The notes beneath the pieces are model-generated. The model was not told where the DNA came from. It did not search any database and worked only from the letters and a program-made list of their open reading frames with translations. A stretch of 64,000 nt of DNA from Pseudoalteromonas luteoviolacea H33-S (GTDB taxonomy: Bacteria > Pseudomonadota > Gammaproteobacteria > Enterobacterales > Alteromonadaceae), in contig NZ_AUXY01000088.1 of NCBI RefSeq assembly GCF_001625695.1, forward strand, positions 1 to 64,000, given 5' to 3'. Each line of letters begins with the position of its first letter. The stretch's first letter is position 1. Below, in pieces: positions 53,384-61,920 of this stretch. The position numbers and the translations under genes were made by a program.

Positions 53384-54082
53384 ATGCGCACTTTACTGCT
53401 CATTGAAGATGATGAACAGCTTGCCGAGGTTACTTGTGCCTATTTGGAGTTAACTGGTTTTAAAGTAGATAGGGCAGCGACTGCAAAAGCATGTTGGGAA
53501 AAACTGCAAGGGAATTCGTATGCGCTAATCATTCTCGACTTAGGTTTGCCTGATGAAGATGGTTTGGTATTGCTGCGTAAACTAAAAAATCGTCAAAGTT
53601 TAACCCCTGTAATCGTTTCTTCAGGGCGTGGAAGTGATGATGACAGAGTGGCAGGCCTTGAGTTCGGTGCGAATGATTACCTAGCAAAGCCTTATACAGT
53701 TAAAGAGTTATTGTTGAGAATTAACCTTTTGATTGATAGCACGCCAAATAAAACGACAGGCACAGGCAAAGTTGTGCTTGGTGATAAAACGATAGATTTT
53801 GATAATCAAGTGGTGTTAGATTCTAGTGGCAGTGAAGTCGTGTTAACGCTCCATGAGCAAACAGTGTTATTTTTACTTGCCAAAAACGCGCCACGTATAT
53901 ACACCCGCGAGGAAATAATAGACGCCACGAGATTGCACCAAGGCCCTGAGTCGGTGCGTGCAGTTGACACCATTATTTGCAGGCTACGAAAAAAACTTGA
54001 AATAAACCCAAAAAAACCTCAGGTTATCCAAACGAAAAAAGGCCTAGGTTACCGTGCTATTACCAAGTCCGGGTTATGCTGA
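53384..54082 (+). CDS. OmpR-family response regulator
   Basis: The ATG at 53384, after GGGAG, gives a 232-residue product with a receiver (phospho-Asp in ALIILDLGLPDEDG; Lys in AKPYTVKELLLR) and a C-terminal winged helix (LTLHEQTVLFLLAKNA, VRAVDTIICRLRKKLE, KGLGYRAI). An upstream ATG at 53351 would add 11 residues without receiver homology. It is followed after 78 bases by the CHASE3 protein gene on the same strand. It has no adjacent full kinase; the partner could be either hybrid kinase in the cluster. Confidence 0.92.
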   Translation: MRTLLLIEDDEQLAEVTCAYLELTGFKVDRAATAKACWEKLQGNSYALIILDLGLPDEDGLVLLRKLKNRQSLTPVIVSSGRGSDDDRVAGLEFGANDYLAKPYTVKELLLRINLLIDSTPNKTTGTGKVVLGDKTIDFDNQVVLDSSGSEVVLTLHEQTVLFLLAKNAPRIYTREEIIDATRLHQGPESVRAVDTIICRLRKKLEINPKKPQVIQTKKGLGYRAITKSGLC

Positions 54083-54160
54083 ATTGGTAGAGCTCTACTA
54101 ATTTTTTGCAAAACCACTTTAATTAATGTCCTTTTGCCTGATCGTGTCTACACTCTTTGA

Positions 54161-55219
54161 ATGTGTGACAGCAAAAAGGGTATCCTTTTGAATTACAGCC
54201 TAAAACGTATACTTATTATCTTTATCAGTTTTAGCATTTTTGCTGGTACTGTGAATCTATTAATTATTACAAGTAGTTATTCAAATAAGAATGAGCATGA
54301 ATTTTGGTTAATCCACACCTATGAAGTGCTAGATTTAGTTAGCCAACTGAAAGTTCAAGTTAAAAGAGCTGAAACTGGGCAAAGAGGTTACTTGTTAACT
54401 GAAGACCGAGAGTATTTAGTACCGTATAAGCAAGGTATTAACCTGAGCTTGAATACCTATGAGGCGCTAAAAATAAAAACCAAAGATAACCCGACACAGC
54501 AGAAAAGGTTAACTGAACTGTATGATATCCTAAACCAAAAGTTTTCAGAGTTGGAGCAGACAATCCAGTTTGCTAAAAAAGGCGCTATGGATGAAGCAAA
54601 AAAGTTGGTGAAAACGGATATTGGTAGGCATTTAATGGAAGAGATTGAGTTGGTTTTATTGGCATTTGAGCAAGAGGAGCGGTACCTACTAAATAAACGC
54701 TCAAGAGATTACATCGAAGCAAAAAGTTTGCATTCCACTTCGGTCATTATTTTGGAGTGCGTGTACATTATATTGATAGTCTGGCTAATCTATTCTATTC
54801 GAGATAAAGTGCTTAAGCCACTAAGAGTACTTGGATTGTATATTAAAAATTATCCAGAGTCTGAAAAATTTGAAATAGCAAAAGATAATAACTGTATCGA
54901 AGTGAGTGAACTGGCACAGGGGATCAAAAGTCGTTGCTCAGAAAGTGAAAAGGCAATTATTCAATTAAAGCAAAACGAGCAGGAAATGGCTGAGCAGTTG
55001 AAGTCTGTTACACAACGTGCTTTGGCACTTTGCAGTTCAAATGAGCATTTTACGGCAAAGTTATCTTCAATGCTACAGCAGTATTTTCGAGATAAGCAGG
55101 GGGCCTTCAGCCATGAAGATATTGATCATATTCTAAAGCTCACCATTTCCGAAAGAGATTCTAATAAGGAGTTAGAACTTTATTTAAAAAACAATATAAA
55201 TCAAAGTGATAAAATTTAA
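54161..55219 (+). CDS. Orphan CHASE3 sensor protein without kinase or other output domain
   Basis: The 352-residue product has helix 1 (about 16-37), a CHASE3 domain (about 40-190; VKRAETGQRGYLLTEDREYL is diagnostic) and helix 2 (about 193-215), then a HAMP-like and coiled-coil cytoplasmic part (about 216-340) with no kinase, GGDEF or other catalytic motif. The start ATG 54161 has no clear ribosome-binding site; TTG at 54188 after AAGGG is an alternative. It follows the OmpR-type gene. It may present a signal to one of the neighbouring kinases or response regulators. Confidence 0.85.
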   Translation: MCDSKKGILLNYSLKRILIIFISFSIFAGTVNLLIITSSYSNKNEHEFWLIHTYEVLDLVSQLKVQVKRAETGQRGYLLTEDREYLVPYKQGINLSLNTYEALKIKTKDNPTQQKRLTELYDILNQKFSELEQTIQFAKKGAMDEAKKLVKTDIGRHLMEEIELVLLAFEQEERYLLNKRSRDYIEAKSLHSTSVIILECVYIILIVWLIYSIRDKVLKPLRVLGLYIKNYPESEKFEIAKDNNCIEVSELAQGIKSRCSESEKAIIQLKQNEQEMAEQLKSVTQRALALCSSNEHFTAKLSSMLQQYFRDKQGAFSHEDIDHILKLTISERDSNKELELYLKNNINQSDKI

Positions 55220-55233
55220 TGCAATACACGTTA

Positions 55234-55327
55234 TGGGTTTTGCGAGCTGGTTAGTTAACGTAATAAAGATTATTTTTTCGCTGACCAGATAGTAATCTGG
55301 TATTTTCAAATTACCAGACAAAACCCA
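55234..55327. other. Nested inverted repeats between convergent genes (structured element)
   Basis: TGGGTTTTG (55234-55242) with CAAAACCCA (55319-55327), and CTGGT (55247-55251) with ACCAG (55313-55317), form an outer stem; inside lies ACCAGAT-AGTA-ATCTGGT (55284-55301), a 7-bp hairpin. The element spans the gap between the convergent ends at 55219 and 55349. It may be a bidirectional terminator or a structured RNA. Confidence 0.5.
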
Positions 55328-55348
55328 AGCTATTCAATTAATTGTATT

Positions 55349-56416
55349 TTAAACATCGCGAGCAGCATCATTGATATGCTCAAGTATATCTTGCAATTCA
55401 GACTCTATTTCATAGCTTGTTTCCATCAAAGAATCTGCATTTTTCTGAGCGCGCTCAATTAAAGCGAGCAGTTGTGTTTCTGTTTGCTGTGAAAGCTCAT
55501 GGCCTAACTCAAAAGTTGCGAAGACCTGATTGAGTTCTGATTCAAGGTTATCAATAATATTAACTACACCAGATTTGATGGCTGCATTCTTATCTTTGTA
55601 ATTAGTCAGTGCATTATTTAAGCTTATTTCTGTCATTATTCTGATAATACAGCTTTCTATCCCATCCATAAGGTAAGCCAAATAATCTTTCATAACGCCG
55701 CTTTTACTATGATTACTCGGCATATTTTTAACCAGTAAACTACAGTATTGCCAATTAAATGCTGCGCGATTACTACCAAATTCCATAATACGTTTGGCGC
55801 TTTTTAGTGAACTGAGCAGACTGACATCAATGTTGTTGAGTATTTTATTGTCAAAAAATACTACCTCTTCACGATTGACTCTAAAGGTGAGAGATGTACG
55901 CAACCCAAATGAACGAGTGGTTTGAAAAATAGCATTTGCAAGCTGGCTGAATGTTCGACATTGTTGAGTTTGTTTATAAAACTGAATGATCGTGCCTAAA
56001 GATGCGATGTCTGATAAAGCCTGAATGGTAATTTCATCTGCATCACTGCTTGTTTGTTGTGCATAAGAAAGTAGTGTATTGATCTTTTTAATGAGTTCAG
56101 TCGGCTCGGCAGGTTTGGCAATAAAATCATTGCCGCCAGAGTCGTACGCTTTAAGCCTTTCTTCAATCGAGCATAGGTTGGATAAGAACAGAATAGGTAT
56201 TTGGTGACCAGCTTGACGTATTGAGTAGGTCGCTTCATAGCCACTTATTCCTGGCATCTGTATATCCATAATGACCAAATCAGGCTGGAATATGTTGACA
56301 CGCTCAAGTGCTGCCTCTCCGCTGCTTGCGGTTTCGATTTCATAGTGCCCAGAAAGCGTATTGATTTGATATTCTAAAGCGAAGTCGTCGTCATCGACGA
56401 TTAATATTTTATTCAT
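55349..56416 (-). CDS. Response regulator with unnamed output domain (paralogue C)
   Basis: The 355-residue product has a receiver (about 1-120; DDDD acidic pocket, phospho-Asp in LVIMDIQMPG, Lys in AKPA) and the shared output domain: IIQFYKQTQQC, SFGLRTSLTFRVN, LLVKNMPSNHSKSGVMKDYL, then a helical, coiled-coil-like tail (NADSLMETSYEIESELQDIL). LLVKNMPSN is nearly identical to LIVKNMPTD of paralogue A. It is four bases after the EAL response regulator gene on the same strand, so the two are co-transcribed. Confidence 0.82.
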   Translation of the reverse strand: MNKILIVDDDDFALEYQINTLSGHYEIETASSGEAALERVNIFQPDLVIMDIQMPGISGYEATYSIRQAGHQIPILFLSNLCSIEERLKAYDSGGNDFIAKPAEPTELIKKINTLLSYAQQTSSDADEITIQALSDIASLGTIIQFYKQTQQCRTFSQLANAIFQTTRSFGLRTSLTFRVNREEVVFFDNKILNNIDVSLLSSLKSAKRIMEFGSNRAAFNWQYCSLLVKNMPSNHSKSGVMKDYLAYLMDGIESCIIRIMTEISLNNALTNYKDKNAAIKSGVVNIIDNLESELNQVFATFELGHELSQQTETQLLALIERAQKNADSLMETSYEIESELQDILEHINDAARDV

Positions 56417-56420
56417 ATAA

Positions 56421-57632
56421 TTACCGTGTTAGTTGGTTGTTTAGCCAATGGACGAAATCTTTAAAAGGGAGTGGCTTTGATATAAAGTAACCTTGAGCGA
56501 GGTCACATTTTAGGTCTCTCGCAAGATCCCAATCAGCTTGCGTTTCAACACCTTCAGCGACAATATGCATACTCAGCGTTTTTGCAAGACTCACACTTGA
56601 TTCAATAATGGCTTTACTTGTTTTGTTATTGGTCGCATCAGAGATAAATTGACGGTCTATCTTTAACTCTGTAAACGGTATTTTTTTTAGTTGCTCTAGA
56701 CTCGAATACCCCGTGCCAAAGTCGTCAATACTTAAACCGAAGCCTTTTAACCTCAGTCGTAAAAGTACATCAAGGGTAGAAACTAGATTTTGTATGAGTC
56801 GACTTTCTGTTAACTCTAAAGTAATGTTGTTACAAGGAATACCATGGATGTTTGCGAGGTCTTCAATTTGCTCAGGCAAATCAATGGCACACAAGCTATC
56901 CGTGGAGAGGTTTATGGACAAGTTTAATTTATCACCATAGATATTAGAAAGCTCTTTAAATTGCTTTAGAGCTTGCCGAAAAATACTTCGTGTGATCGCA
57001 TCAATCATACCAGTCTCTTCAGCCATTGTAATAAATGATGCGGGGCCAATTATTCCTCTTCTAGGATGTGCCCATCTAGCGAGTACTTCTATCGATTTTA
57101 GTTGCCCGGTTGAAAAGTCGAGTTGTGGTTGATAAAAAGGGATAATTTCATCGTGGGCTATGGCCTCTTTGAGCTCTTCAAGGCAAATATCCTTGGTAAT
57201 TGGGTTGAATACTGGTACTTTCTCCTCAAAAAGCCTATTTAGCTTTTGGGTTAAAACCTCAATGGTGATCGGTTTAGGAATGGCACCTAAAACTCTAATA
57301 TGTTGCGCACCAGCAAGCGCAGCTGTGGTGTCTAGTATGCGTTGGTCTTGGCCACTTAACAGTATAACAGCGCCTTTGAAACTATACTCTGACAAGTGTC
57401 GAAGCACTTCAACGCCATCCATATCAGGCATGATTAAATCTATAATTATCAGGTCAAAACACTCACCATTTTTGATACGTTTCAGGGCATTAACTCCACT
57501 TATTTCGACTTGGATATTTTCGACTCCGAGCTGATTAAATTCATGGGTGAGCATGTCATGAATGAAGTCATCATCGTCTATTACAAGCACGTTAAGTGCT
57601 TCATATTGTTTTTTTAGTGTCAATGGTACCAA
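56421..57632 (-). CDS. Response regulator with EAL c-di-GMP phosphodiesterase domain
   Basis: The 403-residue protein has a receiver domain (about 10-130; phospho-Asp in LIIIDLIMPDMDG; Lys in PKPI) and an EAL domain (about 155-395). The signature is EVLARW, and the catalytic residues are in ELTESRL, DDFGTGYSSL, ELKIDRQFI, VAEGVETQ and QGYFISKPLPF, all intact, so active c-di-GMP hydrolysis is likely. It heads a two-gene unit with paralogue C and is divergent from the solute-binding-protein/kinase pair. Confidence 0.93.
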   Translation of the reverse strand: MVPLTLKKQYEALNVLVIDDDDFIHDMLTHEFNQLGVENIQVEISGVNALKRIKNGECFDLIIIDLIMPDMDGVEVLRHLSEYSFKGAVILLSGQDQRILDTTAALAGAQHIRVLGAIPKPITIEVLTQKLNRLFEEKVPVFNPITKDICLEELKEAIAHDEIIPFYQPQLDFSTGQLKSIEVLARWAHPRRGIIGPASFITMAEETGMIDAITRSIFRQALKQFKELSNIYGDKLNLSINLSTDSLCAIDLPEQIEDLANIHGIPCNNITLELTESRLIQNLVSTLDVLLRLRLKGFGLSIDDFGTGYSSLEQLKKIPFTELKIDRQFISDATNNKTSKAIIESSVSLAKTLSMHIVAEGVETQADWDLARDLKCDLAQGYFISKPLPFKDFVHWLNNQLTR

Positions 57633-57793
57633 GCCTTATATTTACAATGATGACTCTAAATTGAGTAGAGTTTATATGGCAATGCTTGTGTCTAATAATC
57701 GTAGGTCAAATGGTGATAACTTTCCAAAAGCATGGAGAAAAAACCATAACCTTTAAGTTGGGCTACACTATTTTTAATTATCCGGTGATTGAA

Positions 57794-58762
57794 ATGAGTG
57801 TGAATCTGATGAAACTTAAGTACATTCTGTGTTTTTTATTTTTTTGCTTTGCTTCACTCAGTCAATTTGGATGCTCAAAGTTTGATAATAAAACAATTAG
57901 AGTAGGTTCAAATGTATGGCCAGGTTACGAGACATTATATTTGGCGAGGCACCTAGAAGAGCTCCCTGACAATATTAAGTTGATAGAGTTACTGTCTGCA
58001 ACAGATGTCATGGAAGCGTTTCGTTTGAAGCGCCTAGAAGTCGCAGCACTGACTATGGATGAAGCAATGACGCTTGTATCGGAAGGTATTGATTTGAAAG
58101 TCTTTTTAGTGATGGATGTGTCAAATGGTGGAGACCAACTCATAGTACGTCCTGATATTAATGAACTATCAGAACTAAAGGGAAAAACAATTGGGTATGA
58201 GCAAACCGCATTAGGTGCATTGATGTTACACGAGGTCTTGTACGCTGGTGGGCTCGATATCAAAGATGTGACGTTGATACACCTTCAAATTAATCAGCAA
58301 TTAGATGCTTTTTCGAAAGGCTATATAGATGCGTTGATAACTTTTGAGCCAGTTGCCACGCAATCAAAACAACTTGGCGGTAAAGTCATATTTGATAGCT
58401 CACATATTCCCAATACGATAGTAGATGTATTAGTAGCGAGGAAAGAGACACTTGAAAAGCATAAAAACCTTATCCAAACACTTGTGAATGGACAATCCAA
58501 AGCGCTCGATACCATCGAGATTTCTAAAGTTGAAAGCTTAAAAGTGATGGCGCAGCGGATGGAAATTTCTCAAGAGCAGTTAGATGAGGCAATGCAAGGG
58601 ATCCACTATCCGGATTTGCAAGAAAATCAGACATTACTAAGGAAAAACGGGAAGTTATTTGCGACCGTAGAACGCTTAAATACAATTTTATATGAGGCGA
58701 ACCTCATTGCTCAACCGGTTGAAGCACATAAACTTTTTGATGATAGCTTTGTAAGCCAATGA
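57794..58762 (+). CDS. Solute-binding-protein-like lipoprotein coupled to the hybrid kinase
   Basis: The 322-residue product (ATG 57794; ATG 57809 equally possible) has a hydrophobic export signal ending FGC (Cys about 29). The mature part has VGSNVWPGYETLYLARHLEEL, the NMT1/THI5-like or SsuA/TauA-like start, and GKTIGYEQTALGALMLHEVL, typical of ABC-type aromatic/sulfonate/thiamine-precursor binding proteins. No ABC permease or ATPase gene is adjacent. Its stop overlaps the start of the hybrid kinase (ATGA), so it is probably a periplasmic sensing partner, not a transporter part. Confidence 0.85.
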   Translation: MSVNLMKLKYILCFLFFCFASLSQFGCSKFDNKTIRVGSNVWPGYETLYLARHLEELPDNIKLIELLSATDVMEAFRLKRLEVAALTMDEAMTLVSEGIDLKVFLVMDVSNGGDQLIVRPDINELSELKGKTIGYEQTALGALMLHEVLYAGGLDIKDVTLIHLQINQQLDAFSKGYIDALITFEPVATQSKQLGGKVIFDSSHIPNTIVDVLVARKETLEKHKNLIQTLVNGQSKALDTIEISKVESLKVMAQRMEISQEQLDEAMQGIHYPDLQENQTLLRKNGKLFATVERLNTILYEANLIAQPVEAHKLFDDSFVSQ

Positions 58763-61700
58763 AAAATTTACTCTTACCGCGTTCTATTGTCGTATGGGTG
58801 CCATTGTGCACTGCTTTGATTTTTATCATTTCTATTACAACTGGCGCCAGTCTAACTTACATTGGTAGTCGCAATGTAGCAGAAGAGAATAGCCTATCTC
58901 AAATAAGTTATGTGTTACTGTCATTAAAGAATAAAGCAGAGCAAGAAGTGTTTAGGGCCGGTCACGATGTTTTAAATCATGAAGCATCAATTATCGGGAC
59001 TATTTCTGCGGTTGATGATGTGGCGGTGACTGACGATAAAGGTATCATCTGGGCGTCAAATCGATATAGCACCAGAGGCAAACCTTTGCTAGATATTGCT
59101 TCTTATATGTCTAAAGCCGATATTCAAAATACACAAATGTATAAGTCTATTCAGTTTCACTACTCACCTGATAAGCAAATGGTTGAAGCTACTTTGAGCT
59201 ATATATGGCCCTCAGAGAGTGAAATCCGGTCTAGTAAAAGAGGACTTATCTATCTGAAATACGATTTGAGCTATGACAGATTACATTTATCTGAGTTTAT
59301 TACACATCAACTGATGTTTATTGGATTACTTGGATTGGTATTGATAATTTGTACCATGGTGCTTCTGCGTCATTTTTTTGTAGAGCCAATTAAACAGCTT
59401 ATCGTGCAAGCATCGGCGTTGGCAAAAGGGGACTACGGCAAAAAAATTGAGGTGCAAGGCGCAAAGGAAGTACAAGCTTTAGCAAAATCATTCGTGCAAA
59501 TGCGTGAAGCAGTATCAAGACATATAAATGAACTCGATGAGGTTAGGTCTCAGTTGGAAAAACGCGTTCAGCTGAGAACGTCTGAGCTAAATAAGGCCAA
59601 TTTGAATTACAAGTATGCTCAAAATATGGCTATGTTAGGGCATTGGTCTTATGAGCTTTCTACTGGAGTTTGTGAGTTTTCAAATGAAGCAAGAACAATA
59701 TTGGGTATTGAAAAATCAGGTACCGCAGGCCATGTCCAATGGCTATTTGGCAGTCAAGATCTGAAAGATGACAACAAGAATGAGTTGCTAACTGACTTAT
59801 TGGATCATGAGCAGGAATTTAAGGATTTTAATTATACCATTATTGTAAATGGCAGTATGCGTTATATCCGCATGGTTTCAGAGCACGTATTTGACTCGTT
59901 AAGTAAGCAAGTAAAGATCACGGGGATTGTGCAGGATGTTACTGACTTAAAGCAAAAAGAATTATCTTTGCTTGAGAGTGAGGCAAAAATGCGTGCAATA
60001 GTTGATACAGCAGCCGATCCAATCATTGTTATTGACACTCAAGGATTCATTCAAGAGTTTAGTCCTTCTGCGAGTAAAGTATTTGGGTATAGCAAAGATG
60101 AAGTGTTAGGTCAGAATTTGAAAGTGTTGATGCCAGAACCAACACGAAGTGAGCATGATAAGTACCTTGAAAAGTATAAACAAACTGGTATACGTAATGT
60201 GATAGGTAATAAAAGAGAGGTGACTGCACTGAGGAAAAATGGCAATCAATTTCCAATTGATTTAGCGGTGACAGAAACAAACATTGCAGGTAAAGGCTAT
60301 TACACAGCCATCATCAGAGATATTACCCAAAGAAAAGAAGCAGAAGAAATATTATTAGAGGCAATGAAAGCCGCCCAGAGTGCCACAGTTGCAAAGTCCA
60401 CATTTTTAGCCAATATGTCTCATGAAATTCGCACGCCTATGAATGCAATAGTTGGCTTGTGCAGCTTGATGTCTGATACTCCGCTATCTCAAAAGCAACA
60501 AGGCTATTTAACAAAGTTGACGCGCGCATCAAACAGTTTACTGAATATCATTAACGACATTTTAGACATATCAAAAATTGAGTCAGGGAAGCTTGAAATT
60601 GAGCATATACCTTTTCGTTTAGAAGATGTTGTGGATTTAGCAAGTGATATTATTTGTGACCGGGCTCAAGAGAAAAATATTGATTTTTACATAGAGATTG
60701 CTAGCTCTGTGCCTACGGCTTTAATTGGTGACCCTGTACGTTTAGGGCAAATACTCATTAACTTACTGGGCAATGCTGTTAAATTCACGCCAAATAACGG
60801 GAAAGTCGTTCTAAAGCTTGAGGCTGACACATTAACAGATACAAAAGTCATGCTTTTAGTGTCAGTGATCGATACTGGTATCGGCATCGCTAAAGATAAA
60901 CAAGAAAAGCTCTTTTCAGTTTTTACCCAAGCTGATATTTCTACAACAAGAGAGTTTGGTGGGACTGGTTTAGGTTTAGCGATTTGTCGTAATTTAGTTT
61001 CGATGATGGGGGGACAAATTGGCCTTGAAAGTGAATTGGGTTCTGGCAGTCGATTTTACTTTACGGTGAATATTTTAAGACAGCAAGGGATACCATCAGC
61101 AAGGCAGCAAAAGACCAATACTATCGATAAAAAAGAATATGCGGATCAGGCGGAGCGGATTAAGAATATTGAAATTCTGTTGGTTGAAGACAATGATATA
61201 AATCTAGAAATTGCATTAGAACTCTTAACGAGTATAGGAATACAAGTTGTTACGGCGACTAACGGTAGTGAAGCAATAAGCGTGCTTAAGGAGAAACCAA
61301 ATATTGGCTTGATTCTAATGGACTGCCAAATGCCAATTATGGATGGATATAGAGCCACTGAGTTAATTAGGCAAGACAAACGGTTTATTGACCTACCTAT
61401 TATCGCTCTGACAGCCAATGTTATGCCTGAGGATATAAAAAAGATTGAATTGAGCGGAATGAATGGTTTTATTGCTAAGCCGTTGAACGTTGATACACTG
61501 TTTCAAATGATATTTGAAGGAGTTAAGCCTTTAATAAGCTCGTCTGAATCAAAATTAAACTTGCCAGTAGAAGGTTTTAATTCCGATATTGATTTTGAAT
61601 TGGGTTTAAAGCAAGTAAATGGTGATGTTGATTTTTATAAAAAGATGGTGGAAAAATTCCGTATGAAACAGTCAGACTTCACTCAGAGACTTAGGTTACT

Positions 61701-61920
61701 GGTTGAAGATAAAAAGTTTGAAGAGGCGAGGAGAGAGGCTCATACTTTAAAAGGTCAAGCTGCCTACCTGGGCTTTAATTCAGTTTCCGCAAAAGCTGCG
61801 TTGTTAGAGAGTAAGTGTGCGGATAAGCAACTTTGGGATGATATTGAATACGAAGTCAATAGTGTCGCCTCATTAATCAACACGGCAATTAATGAGGCAG
61901 AGTTAAATATAACTACTTAA
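58759..61920 (+). CDS. Hybrid sensor histidine kinase with HAMP, two PAS, receiver and HPt domains
   Basis: The 1053-residue product has helix 1 (about 10-32), a periplasmic part (about 33-187), helix 2 (about 188-212), HAMP (about 213-265), PAS domains (about 290-400 and 408-525), HisKA with H near 556 (ANMSHEIRTPMNA), ATPase with NLLGNAVKFTPN and GGTGLGLAICRNLV, a receiver (about 800-920; LILMDCQMPIMDG) and a C-terminal HPt (REAHTLKGQAAYLGF, about residues 993-1007). It is a full His-Asp-His phosphorelay kinase, BarA-like in order. The output regulator would be on another protein; the EAL response regulator or paralogue C across the divergent gap are candidates. Confidence 0.94.
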   Translation: MKNLLLPRSIVVWVPLCTALIFIISITTGASLTYIGSRNVAEENSLSQISYVLLSLKNKAEQEVFRAGHDVLNHEASIIGTISAVDDVAVTDDKGIIWASNRYSTRGKPLLDIASYMSKADIQNTQMYKSIQFHYSPDKQMVEATLSYIWPSESEIRSSKRGLIYLKYDLSYDRLHLSEFITHQLMFIGLLGLVLIICTMVLLRHFFVEPIKQLIVQASALAKGDYGKKIEVQGAKEVQALAKSFVQMREAVSRHINELDEVRSQLEKRVQLRTSELNKANLNYKYAQNMAMLGHWSYELSTGVCEFSNEARTILGIEKSGTAGHVQWLFGSQDLKDDNKNELLTDLLDHEQEFKDFNYTIIVNGSMRYIRMVSEHVFDSLSKQVKITGIVQDVTDLKQKELSLLESEAKMRAIVDTAADPIIVIDTQGFIQEFSPSASKVFGYSKDEVLGQNLKVLMPEPTRSEHDKYLEKYKQTGIRNVIGNKREVTALRKNGNQFPIDLAVTETNIAGKGYYTAIIRDITQRKEAEEILLEAMKAAQSATVAKSTFLANMSHEIRTPMNAIVGLCSLMSDTPLSQKQQGYLTKLTRASNSLLNIINDILDISKIESGKLEIEHIPFRLEDVVDLASDIICDRAQEKNIDFYIEIASSVPTALIGDPVRLGQILINLLGNAVKFTPNNGKVVLKLEADTLTDTKVMLLVSVIDTGIGIAKDKQEKLFSVFTQADISTTREFGGTGLGLAICRNLVSMMGGQIGLESELGSGSRFYFTVNILRQQGIPSARQQKTNTIDKKEYADQAERIKNIEILLVEDNDINLEIALELLTSIGIQVVTATNGSEAISVLKEKPNIGLILMDCQMPIMDGYRATELIRQDKRFIDLPIIALTANVMPEDIKKIELSGMNGFIAKPLNVDTLFQMIFEGVKPLISSSESKLNLPVEGFNSDIDFELGLKQVNGDVDFYKKMVEKFRMKQSDFTQRLRLLVEDKKFEEARREAHTLKGQAAYLGFNSVSAKAALLESKCADKQLWDDIEYEVNSVASLINTAINEAELNITT

